Assembly (NCBI RefSeq): GCF_032062135.1
Contig: NC_092868.1
Location: 50,635,163-50,699,162, forward strand
DNA length: 64,000 nt
From: Pyxicephalus adspersus
Lineage: Eukaryota > Chordata > Amphibia > Anura > Pyxicephalidae
Direction: 5' to 3'
Under the pieces are notes generated by a model. It saw nothing but the letters and a program-made list of their open reading frames with translations. It did not search any database and was not told the DNA's origin. How positions within the stretch are numbered: the stretch's first letter is position 1; each line of letters opens with the position of its first letter. Shown here piece after piece: positions 11,038 through 21,408 of this stretch. A program made the position numbers and the translations under genes.

Positions 11038-11850
11038 TTTTGGGTGATTCTTTCATACTTTAAAACCACTGACAGGTGAAGTGAATGTTGTGTAATATCT
11101 AGTGACAATGGCACTGTCATGAGGTGGAATATATTAGGCAGGACATGATATCAGATTTGAAGGTGTTGTGCTAAAAGTTGGAAAAAGAGGCAAGCTTGAG
11201 AATCTGAGCATCTTTGATATGAGTTACATTGTGATGGGTATACAACTGAGCCAGAATACCTCCAAAAAGGTGTTCTCAGCAAAGGTGATCCAAGGAAGGG
11301 ACAACTGGGAACCAGCAACAGGGTCATGAGTTCTCAAGGCTTATTGATCCATGTAGTAGGAAGGAGGTTAGCTTGTCAAAACCAATCCTACTAAAGAGCT
11401 ACAGTAGCAGAAACTGCTGAAAACTCCATTCTGGCTATAAAGGAAAAGTGTCAAACCCCACATTGCATCACAGCTTGCAGTGCATATAGTGCACATCACT
11501 ACAGAGCAGTCAAAGTACCAGTTTTTACCCTTGTCCACTGAAAAGAGCACATTAATTTGGCATTTGAGCATCAGTACTTTACCATGGAGCAATGAAAAAG
11601 AAGGTCTGGTCTGAATAGTGTGCATTATTTTCCCAGGTTAGATATGGCAGCAGAATGCACTAATGGAAATAGCCAAGCAGAGGCAGTGTAACTCACTGGC
11701 ATCAGTTGCTTGGTGCCAGATACCATAAGACACCTTCAGAGGTCTTGTGGGGTCCAAGCCTCAATAGGGTCGGAATTATTGTAGCAACACAAGGTCAACC
11801 TACACAATATTAGGCAATTGGTTTTATAGTCTTGCCTGATCCCTGTGGGT
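11038..11850 (+). pseudogene. Decayed Tc1/mariner-like transposon with broken transposase
   Basis: Both ends are recognisable: AAAACCACTGACAGGTGAAG near 11062 on the left, and ACACAATATTAGGCAATTGG followed by TTTTATAGTCTTGCCTGATC on the right. In between, a frame from 11183 reads KRGKLENLSIFDMSYIVMG and IQLSQNTSKK, matching the N-terminal helix-turn-helix region of this Tc1-like transposase family. A later part near 11598 matches the start of the DDE domain (ACCATGGAGCAATG type). The sequence then jumps near 11690-11715 to the C-terminal end (GTGCCAGATACC, GACACCTTCAGAGG). Length is about 0.81 kb against roughly 1.6 kb for intact members as I recall them. Much of the catalytic core is gone, and stops and frameshifts are frequent. 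It is inactive. Confidence 0.85.
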
Positions 11851-12785
11851 AGATAGAGTGCTGGAGAGAAAATGACAAATAAATGCAAGGACAGATAGAG
11901 TTAAAACATTTTAGATAGATTAGTTTTAACTTTTCACAGCCTGGATTTTTTTCCAGCAACCTTTTTTTTTTCTTTACCTGGTAAACCTAGACATTGCAGC
12001 GTTTTCCACCCTCCTCTAGACTGGAATATTTTAAGGAAAAAACAAGCATTTCTTCGCCAATAAAAGTGTCATGTTCATTAGTATTTTTTATATCCTGGAA
12101 AACACTAAACCACCTCCACATATTTCACCAATGCACCAGTACTGTCTTCTGCCTCATTTAAACCTCCCCAAGGAGAAAATGATGATCCATGAATAATGCA
12201 AATGAATATATAAAAGGGTTGAAAATTGTTTCAAAAACATCAGCTTTTTTCATGTATTTAGATTTTTTATAATATTATCACCTGCCTTTACATAGGAGTT
12301 TTTGTGGTTTAATAAGTGCGTATAGCATTTATGACTTTAGGTGTCAAGTCCCACCTTCTATATTAATAAAGGATTAGCTGTCCAATCAAAAATTGATTTG
12401 CAGATGAGAACTTTTTCCTTTACTTGTTTTCCACTTTTAAAAGGAGGCCAGCGGAAATAGCGCTGTTATTTCTAGGATGAAAAAATCATGCCCAGCCTTA
12501 TTAGCTAAGTTTTTTGTTAGAACACAAAAAGTAAGGCCTTTGACCAGAACCCCCAGGTTATTGATTCCTTTGCCTTTGAATTTGCTCTACTGGTTTATTT
12601 CAACTACTGGTGCTTTTAAAGTTTGCCCTTTTACTGGCTCTAGCAACTACTTTTGGAGTAGGCCTATCCCTGTTTGGATGTTTTTACCCAATTTTTGGCA
12701 TGTTCTCCCTAGTATAAATTTAATTATCAATCTGAAGAAAATATTTACTTCTGGCCATGAAAATTTTGCAAGACTAGGGATCCAA
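11851..12785. other. No gene seen
   Basis: AT-rich spacer between two Tc1-like remnants. A 133-codon open frame at 12477-12878 has no domain I recognise and runs into the transposon. Confidence 0.5.
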
Positions 12786-12789
12786 GCAG

Positions 12790-13090
12790 TGAGAACTTGC
12801 CAAATGGCCAAATGTTTGTCAGCACATGACACCTGTATAAACTTCTTGGATATCCCATTCCAAAACTATAGACACTAATATGGAGTTACCCCCTTCCCTT
12901 GCAATTATATTAGCATCCACACTTCTGAGAAAGCTTTTCACAAGATTTTTGACTGTGTCTTTGGCCATTCATCTGAGCATTTTGTGGTTTGGTATTGATG
13001 CTGGATGAGAAAACCTCACTCACAGTATTTGTTCCAGTTCATCCCAAAGGTGCTCAGCAGGGTTAAGTTAATAGCTTTGTGACAAGCACC
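12790..13090 (-). pseudogene. C-terminal fragment of a second Tc1/mariner-like transposase
   Basis: The reverse strand over 13032-13067 reads LNPAEHLWDELE, the NPIEHLWDELE-type motif near the third catalytic acid of Tc1 transposases. After two in-frame stops it continues MAKDTVKNLVKSFLRSVDAN, the family's C-terminal helix. TATTAGTGTCTATAGTTTTG then corresponds to the usual sequence between the ORF end and the inverted repeat. Only the last part of the element survives. It is a different family from the copy at 11038-11850 and lies in the opposite orientation. Confidence 0.85.
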
Positions 13091-13475
13091 CAAATTCCTC
13101 TATAACAATTTTTAATGGAGGTAGGCTAGAACAGAACTCCAAAACCTCCAGCCCTCAAATCACTTGTAAAATCTTTCAAAGAGAGGCGCATAAAGGAAGA
13201 CTTGCAGACTAACAAATGTAATTGCAGTCCTTTTGTGGGGTCTGTTCTTATTACCTTTCAAAAGTTTTAAATGGCTGACATTTTAAGTGTTAATTTTGGA
13301 TGAACTGACCTTTTAAGGTATTCATCTTAGGTCCTAAACTTCCTTTATTCCATTTCCTCTCTCAAATATGTTTAATGTTCTTGTGTGAATTTCACATTCC
13401 TCCATCCATGTTACACTTAGTATATCTAATTACAAAAGTGATGTCATTTTTGGTGTCTGTTTTCTGCCAAAAATA
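13091..13475. other. No gene seen
   Basis: Spacer; nothing recognised beyond possible further decay of the neighbouring transposon. Confidence 0.45.
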
Positions 13476-13479
13476 ACCC

Positions 13480-13935
13480 TGTCCCGGGAATGGATGAAGG
13501 GAACCAGGTAACCTAATTGACTTTGAGCCTTCCAAAGCTTTTATGATGATCACTGAAATATCATTCGTTAGAACAAAATGTTCCGAGCCTAACGGCGTTT
13601 GGCACAGAAAAAAATCCTCCGTTCTAAAACAGTCAAATATAGATTAATAGAGTGTGAGTTACCTACACTAAATTTGTGTCAGTCATCCTATTTCTGTGGT
13701 AAATATTAAGATACTTTGAAAGGGTTCAGTAGCCAAAATATGAAAAGCCTCGGGATATTGACAGCAATTAATGTTGTGATGAGAGTTGTGCTTTTGCTCA
13801 GCAGTGGGTTCATTTATTGTCACTTCTGCAACTGAATATGCAAATGTTGACTTTGAGATAGTCAGTCTTGCATTGCCATTGATCCCTTGGCTTCAGAAGG
13901 GCTGGGAGTTCGGTGGTGACATGTTTTTTTCCCCC
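13480..13935. other. Candidate conserved non-coding block
   Basis: Unique-looking, with AGGTAACCTAATTGAC near 13507, GAGCCTAACGGCGTTTGGC near 13586 and GACAGCAATTAATGTTG near 13759. No exon signal. Confidence 0.33.
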
Positions 13936-14639
13936 TGCAGGTACACTTTATTGACACATGTCAGCATAAAAATACAGAAGCTTCTGTTGCTGATCAGCAT
14001 CCTTACTTTTCTCCCTTGTAAATCACTAGCCAAAACAAGCTTAGTATGTAATGGGACTGCATAGTTCTCCCCAGAGCTTTTTAGCCGGTTGCTCCGCCCG
14101 GCTGATTTGAACACCCCGCCCAGCTCTCATCCTCGGATCTCAGTGAAGCTGCTCTGTGTCCTCCTGTGCAGCCTTCATGTGAAGGAGACATAGGCAGCCC
14201 CGCCCCCATCTCATAGCACGAGCTCAGATTTCTGCCTTTGAAATGTATCCACTGCTAGCTCTGCATGTCATTCTGCATCCTCACAGCTCTGTGTACAAAC
14301 CTCCATATCTCCTAATATGTATGTCACAATGACCTGTAATTTTCAGAGTGTACAGGGGACCCTCATAGATACTAGTTACAATTGCAGCCCCCCAGCTTTA
14401 AAGAATTTCAAGATATGGGGGTCACAAATGTAAAAAGTTATGAAAATTAAACTTTGGGGTTGCTGTTTCTGAGGAAAGTGCAACTAGGAGTCCTAAATTG
14501 AAAGTGCAAATTGGGGACTCCGGAGCCACTAACATAGCAAGGAGCATTGGGGTGGGGCCCCTAAATATATACCTACCTGTCACAAATCTATACCTGTGAA
14601 ACTATCGTCTGCTTTTCTTCTTTGTACACCAATTTCTCT

Positions 14640-15275
14640 GAGTGGGGGTACAAAACTGAAAATATAGGTGCAAGTGGTGGGGACATTCTCTCCTTACAAT
14701 CTCATTAGTACAGCATCATTAGAACATAAAACACTCTGCCTATCAAAATATGCCTCCCTGTCCTGTTACACATTCCTGTCCACTTATCTAACATTCTTAA
14801 CTTCAAACGGGGAATGGGGAGGTGTAAGAAACCAAAAATATAGGTACAAGTGGGGAACATCTGTGACTAACATCCCCTAAAACTTCATCACTATGGCATC
14901 ATTAGAAAATGAACTCTGCCCACTGAATGTTATTGAGGTTGAGGTACTGGAAGGTTACAGCCATGTGTAACAAGGAAGTGCATTTTGATGGACAGTTTTT
15001 TTTTTTTTTAATATTGTAATGATGCCATGGTGATGAAAGGTGATGTCACAAGTGTCTCCCACTTCCACCTATATTTTTGTTTCCCTGCACCTCTTAATTC
15101 TGGAGAAATTGGGGTTTGAGGTAAGATGCAGACAGATATGTGTAACAGAGCAGGCAGCACATTTTGCTAGGTAGAGATTTATGTTCTCATATTGCCATAG
15201 TAATTACATTTTAGAAAGGTTTAGCCACAAGTGTCCCCCACTTGCACCTACAGTTTCAGTTTTCTATGCCTCCAC
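14640..15275. repeat. Fold-back array: two direct units facing two inverted units
   Basis: Units near 14641-14790 and 14812-14930 each hold an (A)ATATAGGT(G/A)CAAGTG motif, a CATCATTAGAA motif and, in the first, TCTGCCTATCAAAATATGCC. Units near 14977-15105 and 15140-15275 hold the inverse: GTGATGTCACAAGTGTCTCC then CACTTCCACCTATATTTT, and CCACTTGCACCTACAGTTTC. The left pair and right pair are therefore reverse complements, giving an imperfect palindrome of about 630 bp. Confidence 0.7.
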
Positions 15276-15554
15276 GTGTACCTTAAAAATTTCAAGTTAA
15301 TACAACCAACGGTTTAGGAGATCTGAAGGTTTGAACACAGCAAGTTGTTACGTTGCAGAATATGACAAGAAGCTTTTACACTCACATAGCGATCACACTG
15401 CGCTGCCGATGACATTACACACTGCGGATAAACTTCACAAACTGTTTTTATATAGAATATGGACAGTGATGAGAGGCGGTCACTGTCTGTCTTGTCCCTA
15501 TCTGATATCACATGCATGATGCTATTAAAACATTGCCACATTTTTAACATTATA

Positions 15555-15948
15555 TTAAAGAGTGACTTTCTGTTATATAATTGAAAAACGTGCGTTTTTA
15601 TGTTTTTTTTTTTTTGTTTTTACATTTTTGTGGAGAGGACCTCTTCTCCCCTTCAGTCTTCACTTCCATTTCGGTAAAGACCGAAGGGCAAATCCGCAGC
15701 CTCCTGGGATATTTGTGTCGCATATCCCAAAAGGTTCTGCACTGCTCCTTGCGTGCATGCACCTTCAGAGGATTTCTTATAATGTAAAAAAAGTGTTCAA
15801 TCTCATGCATGTGCAGTGCAAGGCAGCACTGGATGTACAAGTGAGCATCTGAGAAAAGGTGGAAGCTGAGCCAGCATGGGCCTGCTGGGCTAATTTTGTA
15901 AAAGAATCAAGTGAAAAAAAAAAATGTTTTCACAAAAGTTCACTTTAA
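15555..15948. mobile_element. TTAA-flanked MITE nested in the large element
   Basis: TTAA occurs at 15555-15558 and 15945-15948. Just inside are AGAGTGACTTTCTG and, inverted, AGTGAACTTTTGTG, imperfect terminal repeats. TTAA target sites are typical of piggyBac and Kolobok elements. Internal hairpins include GGGATATTTGTGTCGCATATCCC-type symmetry near 15706-15728. It carries no coding capacity. Confidence 0.55.
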
Positions 15949-15962
15949 CTAAATATAGACAC

Positions 15963-16745
15963 NNNNNNNNNNNNNNNNNNNNNNNNNNNNNNNNNNNNNN
16001 NNNNNNNNNNNNNNNNNNNNNNNNNNNNNNNNNNNNNNNNNNNNNNNNNNNNNNNNNNNNNNNNNNNNNNNNNNNNNNNNNNNNNNNNNNNNNNNNNNNN
16101 NNNNNNNNNNNNNNNNNNNNNNNNNNNNNNNNNNNNNNNNNNNNNNNNNNNNNNNNNNNNNNNNNNNNNNNNNNNNNNNNNNNNNNNNNNNNNNNNNNNN
16201 NNNNNNNNNNNNNNNNNNNNNNNNNNNNNNNNNNNNNNNNNNNNNNNNNNNNNNNNNNNNNNNNNNNNNNNNNNNNNNNNNNNNNNNNNNNNNNNNNNNN
16301 NNNNNNNNNNNNNNNNNNNNNNNNNNNNNNNNNNNNNNNNNNNNNNNNNNNNNNNNNNNNNNNNNNNNNNNNNNNNNNNNNNNNNNNNNNNNNNNNNNNN
16401 NNNNNNNNNNNNNNNNNNNNNNNNNNNNNNNNNNNNNNNNNNNNNNNNNNNNNNNNNNNNNNNNNNNNNNNNNNNNNNNNNNNNNNNNNNNNNNNNNNNN
16501 NNNNNNNNNNNNNNNNNNNNNNNNNNNNNNNNNNNNNNNNNNNNNNNNNNNNNNNNNNNNNNNNNNNNNNNNNNNNNNNNNNNNNNNNNNNNNNNNNNNN
16601 NNNNNNNNNNNNNNNNNNNNNNNNNNNNNNNNNNNNNNNNNNNNNNNNNNNNNNNNNNNNNNNNNNNNNNNNNNNNNNNNNNNNNNNNNNNNNNNNNNNN
16701 NNNNNNNNNNNNNNNNNNNNNNNNNNNNNNNNNNNNNNNNNNNNN
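15963..16745. other. Assembly gap (783 N)
   Basis: An unbroken run of N. Apparent open frames of 279-291 codons that cross it are artefacts. Confidence 0.99.
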
Positions 16746-17001
16746 GCATTACAAAGTTGTAACAAATAATTGGGAGAAGGTAGAACACTGAAACAATAAG
16801 AGGTTACTGATTACCCATGGCATAAACAACTGGGAGCACTAAATTTGCCGTGTTTTGCCACACCCCCTTTTTTAACACCCGGCTATAGCTTCCTACCACC
16901 CGGCTGAAAAAATTTTCTGGGGAGAACACTGGGACTGTAATACCTAATAAGCACATATTTATTTCCAGGACAGTAACTCGCTAGTAGGGATTACCCTACA
17001 T

Positions 17002-17298
17002 CAGTGTTTCTCGACCCTTTTAACATGGGGAAACCCCTTGAAATAACTTTCAGGTCTTCAGAGAACCCCTTCTATAATTACTAAGTCCACAGTACATCAG
17101 TATGGGGGGTGGGGGGGGGGGCAGTAGGAAGAATTCCTCTTACATTGCTGGCCATTGGGATGAATATCACCGTTACAGATAGCCAAAAAGATCTTTGGTG
17201 TCACTTAAACTGACCTGAGAGTTACAAATTGCTCAAGGAACTCTAGCAACTTTTGGAGGAGCCCTAGGTTTCTATTCAACCCTGGTTGAGAACCACTG
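17002..17298. mobile_element. Non-autonomous hAT-like element, CAGTGTTTCTC ends
   Basis: It starts CAGTGTTTCTCGACCCTTTT and ends CCCTGGTTGAGAACCACTG, near-perfect inverted termini. Flanking octamers CCCTACAT (16994-17001) and CTCTACAG (17299-17306) match at six of eight positions and fit the hAT target pattern nTnTAnAn. A 13-base stretch of mostly G lies inside near 17108-17121. Related copies are at 41936, 43060 and 57183. No coding capacity. Confidence 0.82.
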
Positions 17299-17657
17299 CT
17301 CTACAGCACTAATTTTAGTTATTTTTGCCTTATATATGATTTTTATGTGCATTTTTCTTTCAGATTTTTTCCTTTTTGCTGTCTTTTCTGTTTAAGGTCA
17401 AAAAGAGCTAATTTAAATCTCAAGAGTCATTTAAAGCCTACTGCATCTTAAAAACCAATGTAAATCTGAAATCCAGGCAGATAAAAAAAAGACATAAATT
17501 AATTCATCTCTGTAATCATTAATAGGTATTTAAATGTATTTCTTAATGCAAGGATTTTAATTACCTAAATTAGACTTTCTATCAGCCTTTTGCAGTCCCT
17601 GTAGGGAGACTAACGAGGAGCATGCTCATAGGAAGAGAGAAGAGTGACAGAGATATA
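17299..17657. other. No gene seen; possibly conserved AT-rich block
   Basis: GTAATCATTAATAGGTATTT near 17512 and TTTTAATTACCTAAATTAG near 17555 give several homeodomain-type cores. No exon evidence. Confidence 0.35.
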
Positions 17658-18200
17658 GAGCCTGATTTATTAAAGCTCTCTGAGGCTGTAGAGGATACTC
17701 TTTCATTAGTGAAGCTCGGTGATCCAGCAAAGTTTGAAAAGGAATTTGTCCAGGATTCAAATAATTTGCTAGCAAATAGCGTTAAAGAAATCCATTCCAG
17801 GTTTTCTGGATCACCCAGCCTCTCTGATAAAAGTGTATCTTCTCCAAACTTAGAGTGCTTTAACCTCCCTGGCGGTATTCCCTAGTGTGGCTCGGGGTTA
17901 ATTTTCAGTGACAGAAGCGGTAACCTGGAGCCATTCTCGGGGTGGAATTTCCTGGGAGTTTAAAACTCATACCTGGTTCCCACATTTCAGTGGCATCCTC
18001 CAGCAATGTCTAGCATCTGCTTCCCCTGGCGATGCTGGCCGGGCATCTGCTTGCGAGCCTTGGGCTGGAGGGTGGGACCGTTGGGCAGGTAGGTGGGACC
18101 AGGTGGGAAATTTAAAAAAAATGAGTACTTTTAAATGTACCGCTTTTACATTTAAAAATACTCATTATTTACTGCCAGTGAGGTTAATAAATCAGGCGCA
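17658..18200. mobile_element. Palindromic MITE (GGGCCTGATTTATTAAAG family), copy A, interrupted
   Basis: The left arm runs GAGCCTGATTTATTAAAGCT, through GGTGATCCAGCAAA; the right arm has CTGGATCACCCAGCC, then CTTCTCCAAACTTAGAGTGC, then the terminal TAAATCAGGCGC. ATA lies flush outside both ends. A 321-bp element sits in the right arm at the TTAA that the intact family has near its end. Other copies lie at 20745, 23050, 39390 and 61092. Harbinger-like affinity is a guess from the 3-bp flanks. Confidence 0.8.
17859..18187. mobile_element. TTAA-flanked MITE with CCTCCCTGGCGGTA ends, nested in copy A
   Basis: TTAA at 17859-17862 and 18184-18187 is the duplicated target. The element between is 321 bp, with ends CCTCCCTGGCGGTA and (inverted) CCTCACTGGCAGTA. 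Removing it and one TTAA restores a normal arm of the host MITE. A strong internal hairpin lies at 18120-18166. TTAA target sites point to piggyBac or Kolobok-type transposase; no coding capacity. Confidence 0.85.
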
Positions 18201-18535
18201 TAGACATAAAATTTTGCTGCTTCTCTTTTGACTGTCCGATCACAGCCTGAAGGTGGGACAAAACCTGAAAGTTTTAGAGAACTGTAGCAGAGACAAATCA
18301 GGTCTCCTGTCTTGCATATATACATATATATATGTGCAACAGCTCATTTATATGTATAATATTTGTGTATTAGTTTGTCAACTGAAATTTCAATCCAATG
18401 CATGTGCTGAAAAGTAAAAATTTCACCACAGCGTCATGATTTTTTTAAAAATTGAGAAATGAAAAGGATGTCAGATCTTGAACCTGCACCCTATAAAACA
18501 AGTCAGCCATGAAACCTGGCCAAAATAATTCCCAC
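18201..18535. other. No gene seen
   Basis: Spacer with an alternating TATATA run near 18318-18334. Nothing recognised. Confidence 0.5.
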
Positions 18536-18539
18536 TGTG

Positions 18540-18975
18540 TACTTTCCATTATTTCTTTTTAATTATGTTAATCGAAAATTTGTTTCGCCGCAGAAAGCAC
18601 TCCCTGCCCCACCAACACTGTCAACGCATACTTACCGGTATGTTTAATCCATCCAAGGTAATTGTCAAAAATAAATTGTCCAAATCTAGGATTTTTTTTT
18701 CAAGATTGTGTTTTTTTCTTCTTATCAGTCCGAGTTTTACATGCATAATTAGTTGTGAATTCTGTTATTTTTAATAGATGCAATAAATTAATGCGTTTGA
18801 GTGCATGCCAAATATCCGCTGGTAAAAACGCCTGCATGACGGGACCTATAAAATCTCAGGGATGTGATTTAAGGTGCAGTGACAGAGGTAACAAGCGATG
18901 GCGTTTTTATACGGCATAATATTTTAGTGATATAGTTCGCCTAATGCATTCGGCTACGCTGGTTGTTCCCAGTTA
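18540..18975. other. Candidate conserved non-coding block
   Basis: CpG-retaining: TTCGCCGCAGAAAGC near 18584, GCGATGGCGTTTTTATACGG near 18895, CATTCGGCTACGCTGG near 18947. TTTTTAATTATGTTAATCG near 18556 is homeodomain-like. No exon seen. Confidence 0.38.
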
Positions 18976-19955
18976 AGGTAGAACTCTAAAACTTACAATG
19001 GATATTTTAACCTTGTAATGTAATCATTCAAAAATTATCAAACCCAATCAGGTATATTTAAAATTTGTTCCTAAGAGAGAGGGGTTAGCATAATTGGATT
19101 TTTTTTCAACTGTACAGTTTGTGCTGTAGTGTTACTCCATAAACTGTGACTTTGCTAGCAGGAGGAAAAAGTTTTCACCCTTTAGGATTGAAAATTCTCT
19201 TACCACTTAGTCATCACCCTGATGTGATTGAGCTGTGGCCTCATGATTTCAGATTCTGCCCTTTCCTGCCTAGTCATCTGCTTAGATAATCGGTCGGTGA
19301 CCAAGCTGTAGAGTCTTTTACTGTCCAGTCAATGGGCGGGGGGGATGAGGGATTAGTAATCAATGTATTACTTAATGTTCCCTAAGGACTTACTGAGATC
19401 AATGACATTATTGGGCAGGTAAAGCAACTTTATGTCATGTTTTTATTGCATTCTGTGTCCCTGTTGGGAAGAATGACCCTCTCTATTTGTTTTCAGGACA
19501 TTTGTCACCAAGGCTGAATGAGAGGGAAAATCCAACATTTCAGATTTTTTAAGAAGTGAAGAAAAATCCTTATAAATAAATAATGTTTAGGTGACATCTT
19601 CCTAACATAAGATTTCCACTTTGGGGAAATATTCGCTACTTTTCTGGAATGATGATACACAAACAATATAACATAACCTAGTAGACATTTTACCCCTCCT
19701 AAATATGACTGAGACCTCAATATGGAGTCTCAAGGACATACAAGATGGCAGTTCCTTTTTTTGCCAGCTTAAAAAGTTTTACGTGTTGCTTGCAATTCAT
19801 AAACTCTTTTTTGTTTGTTGTATACTCCTATTCAGCATGAAATATCAGAGGTTATTTGCATGTAGTTGTTCTGTGTCGTCGCTGTCTGCAAGGCCTCCCC
19901 TGTGGAACCCAGCAGGAGCCTTTGTCGGGGCGATCTAGCAATCAATAATTCTGTG
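18976..19955. other. No gene seen
   Basis: Mixed sequence with no recognised element; GGGCGGGGGGGATGAGGG near 19333 is a G-rich patch. Confidence 0.5.
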
Positions 19956-19959
19956 ACAT

Positions 19960-20560
19960 GGGCCAGTGCCAAAATACAAGCCGTTCCCAAATGCAAATGC
20001 AGCTTCTGGAATGGAAATACCTGAGTGGCTCGTTCGGCTTGCAGGGCTTATCTCGGCTGACCGCAATGTTGTAGATATTGTACTTTACTTATGCCGTGAT
20101 TTGATTTGCTTTTTAATTAAATTTGAATTGATCAAGCAAGCCTTGGCCGTGACTTCTCAATTCTCGGACTATTTTAAGAAAGCCGAGCGCTCTTAATTAA
20201 TACAGCACGGCCTACTATCAATAACAAAAAATACAGTGAAACAAAAACAACCTGGTGCTGGCTCACAGAAAAGGAACAATTTCAATTATACGTACGTGTG
20301 CTGCGATGCAAGTCATAATAACATCTCCTTGCTTTACCTGCCTTCCCCGAACGTGGCAATTAAAAAATGCGTCCACGTAATTTATCTGTGTACGATTTAC
20401 CAGCAAGGTTAGCCCGGCACCCGTCGTACCTCGTATCTAACCTCATTTTCTGTACCAGTGGGGTAGAACATATGAAATCGAACAATTATATTTGCTTCTT
20501 CTCTGCTACAGCCTACAACACCTTGTCATGGTATTTAAGGTCAAAAGAAGGCATTTCTGA
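19960..20560. other. Candidate conserved non-coding block
   Basis: One of the most CpG-retaining parts of the window: GGCTCGTTCGGCTTG near 20027, ATACGTACGTG near 20289, CCCGGCACCCGTCGTACCTC near 20413. TTAATTAA occurs at 20113-20120 and 20193-20200. No ORF of note. Confidence 0.42.
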
Positions 20561-20744
20561 CGGCAATGTTTGCAGACACAGGAAAATGGTGATGGCTTCT
20601 CCCAAGGGTTCCTGGGCAAACAAGCACAACAGGGAAAATACAATGGTGCAAAAGCTGCCATTCTTAAAGTGACCCTCAAAGGGGCAAAAGGGAAGGTTTT
20701 TGGGTACCAGTATGGTAGCTGGTGTGTTGAAACATTGTTCTCTG

Positions 20745-20971
20745 TGGGCCTGATTTATTAAAGCTCTCTAAAGCTGGAGAGGATACCCTTTTATCAGTGA
20801 AGCTGGGTGATCCAGCAAACCTGGAATGGATCTGATTCAGGATTCAAAACATTTGCTAGCAAATAGCAAATGACTTTGAAGAAATGCATTCCAGGTTTGC
20901 TGGATCACCCAGCTTTGTTGCTGAAAGTGTATCCTCTCCAGCCTTGGAGAGCTTTATTAAATCACGCCCTA
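20745..20971. mobile_element. Palindromic MITE, copy B (best preserved)
   Basis: The left arm is GGGCCTGATTTATTAAAGCT, with GAGGATACCCTTTTATCAGT and GGTGATCCAGCAAACCTGG. The right arm mirrors it with CCAGGTTTGCTGGATCACCC and TTGGAGAGCTTTATTAAATC. The arms are about 95 bp around a spacer with two TTTGCTA/TAGCAAA motifs. Non-coding. Confidence 0.88.
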
Positions 20972-21405
20972 TTTTTCTACACCATATGACCTTAGTTGTC
21001 CTTACCCCTAGTCATTGTGGGGCACAGTAGTGATGAAGGGAAGGGGCACAGTAATGATGAAGGGGTCATCAGGAGGAACCATTGTGGCTAGCAGGGGGAC
21101 AGACCATTTCCCACACCCAGAAGTGTGGAATAGAATAGGTGTCAGGAACTTTGCAAGAAAGCATATTTTCTGCAGACAAAAGTTTCTGCTCAGGTAAGTA
21201 CACATCTTTCACAGATTCATACGCTTTGATGTCTCCTCTCACAGGTTTGACGCAAGCAAACATGAAGTTTAGCTGTATAAGTGCATTTAAAGGCATTTTT
21301 TTTAGATATTGATATATTAAAGATTAGCAATGCCCGATTGTGATTATGTTTACCACTAGGTACCCCATGGTGTAGGTTATGGTTGCCAACGAAAACTAGT
21401 TAAAG
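20972..21405. other. No gene seen
   Basis: A short local repeat of GTGATGAAGGG-type phrases lies near 21029-21067. Nothing else recognised. Confidence 0.5.
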
Positions 21406-21408
21406 TCT

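Larger units (their letters stand above)
14060..16931. mobile_element. Large (about 2.9 kb) non-autonomous hAT-like element, containing a gap and nested DNA
   Basis: The left end reads CATAGTTCTCCCCAGAG then TTAGCCGGTTGCTCCGCCCG. The right end, reverse-complemented, reads CAGTGTTCTCCCCAGAAAA then CAGCCGGGTGG. The hexamer GGACTG lies flush outside both ends (14054-14059 and 16932-16937), as expected of a target-site duplication from one insertion. No transposase frame is visible in the sequenced part; the 783-bp gap could hide more. Inside are an inverted-repeat array (14640-15275) and a TTAA-bounded insert (15555-15948). The ends match the short element at 8081-8247. It could instead be two partial copies, but the flush hexamers argue for one unit. 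Confidence 0.65.

Noticed and set aside
12477..12878. 133-codon open frame
   Set aside because: Overlaps a Tc1-like remnant on the other strand; no domain in its own frame.
15890..16788. Three long open frames of 279-291 codons
   Set aside because: They are open only because they cross 783 N bases; the real flanking codons are few and match nothing.
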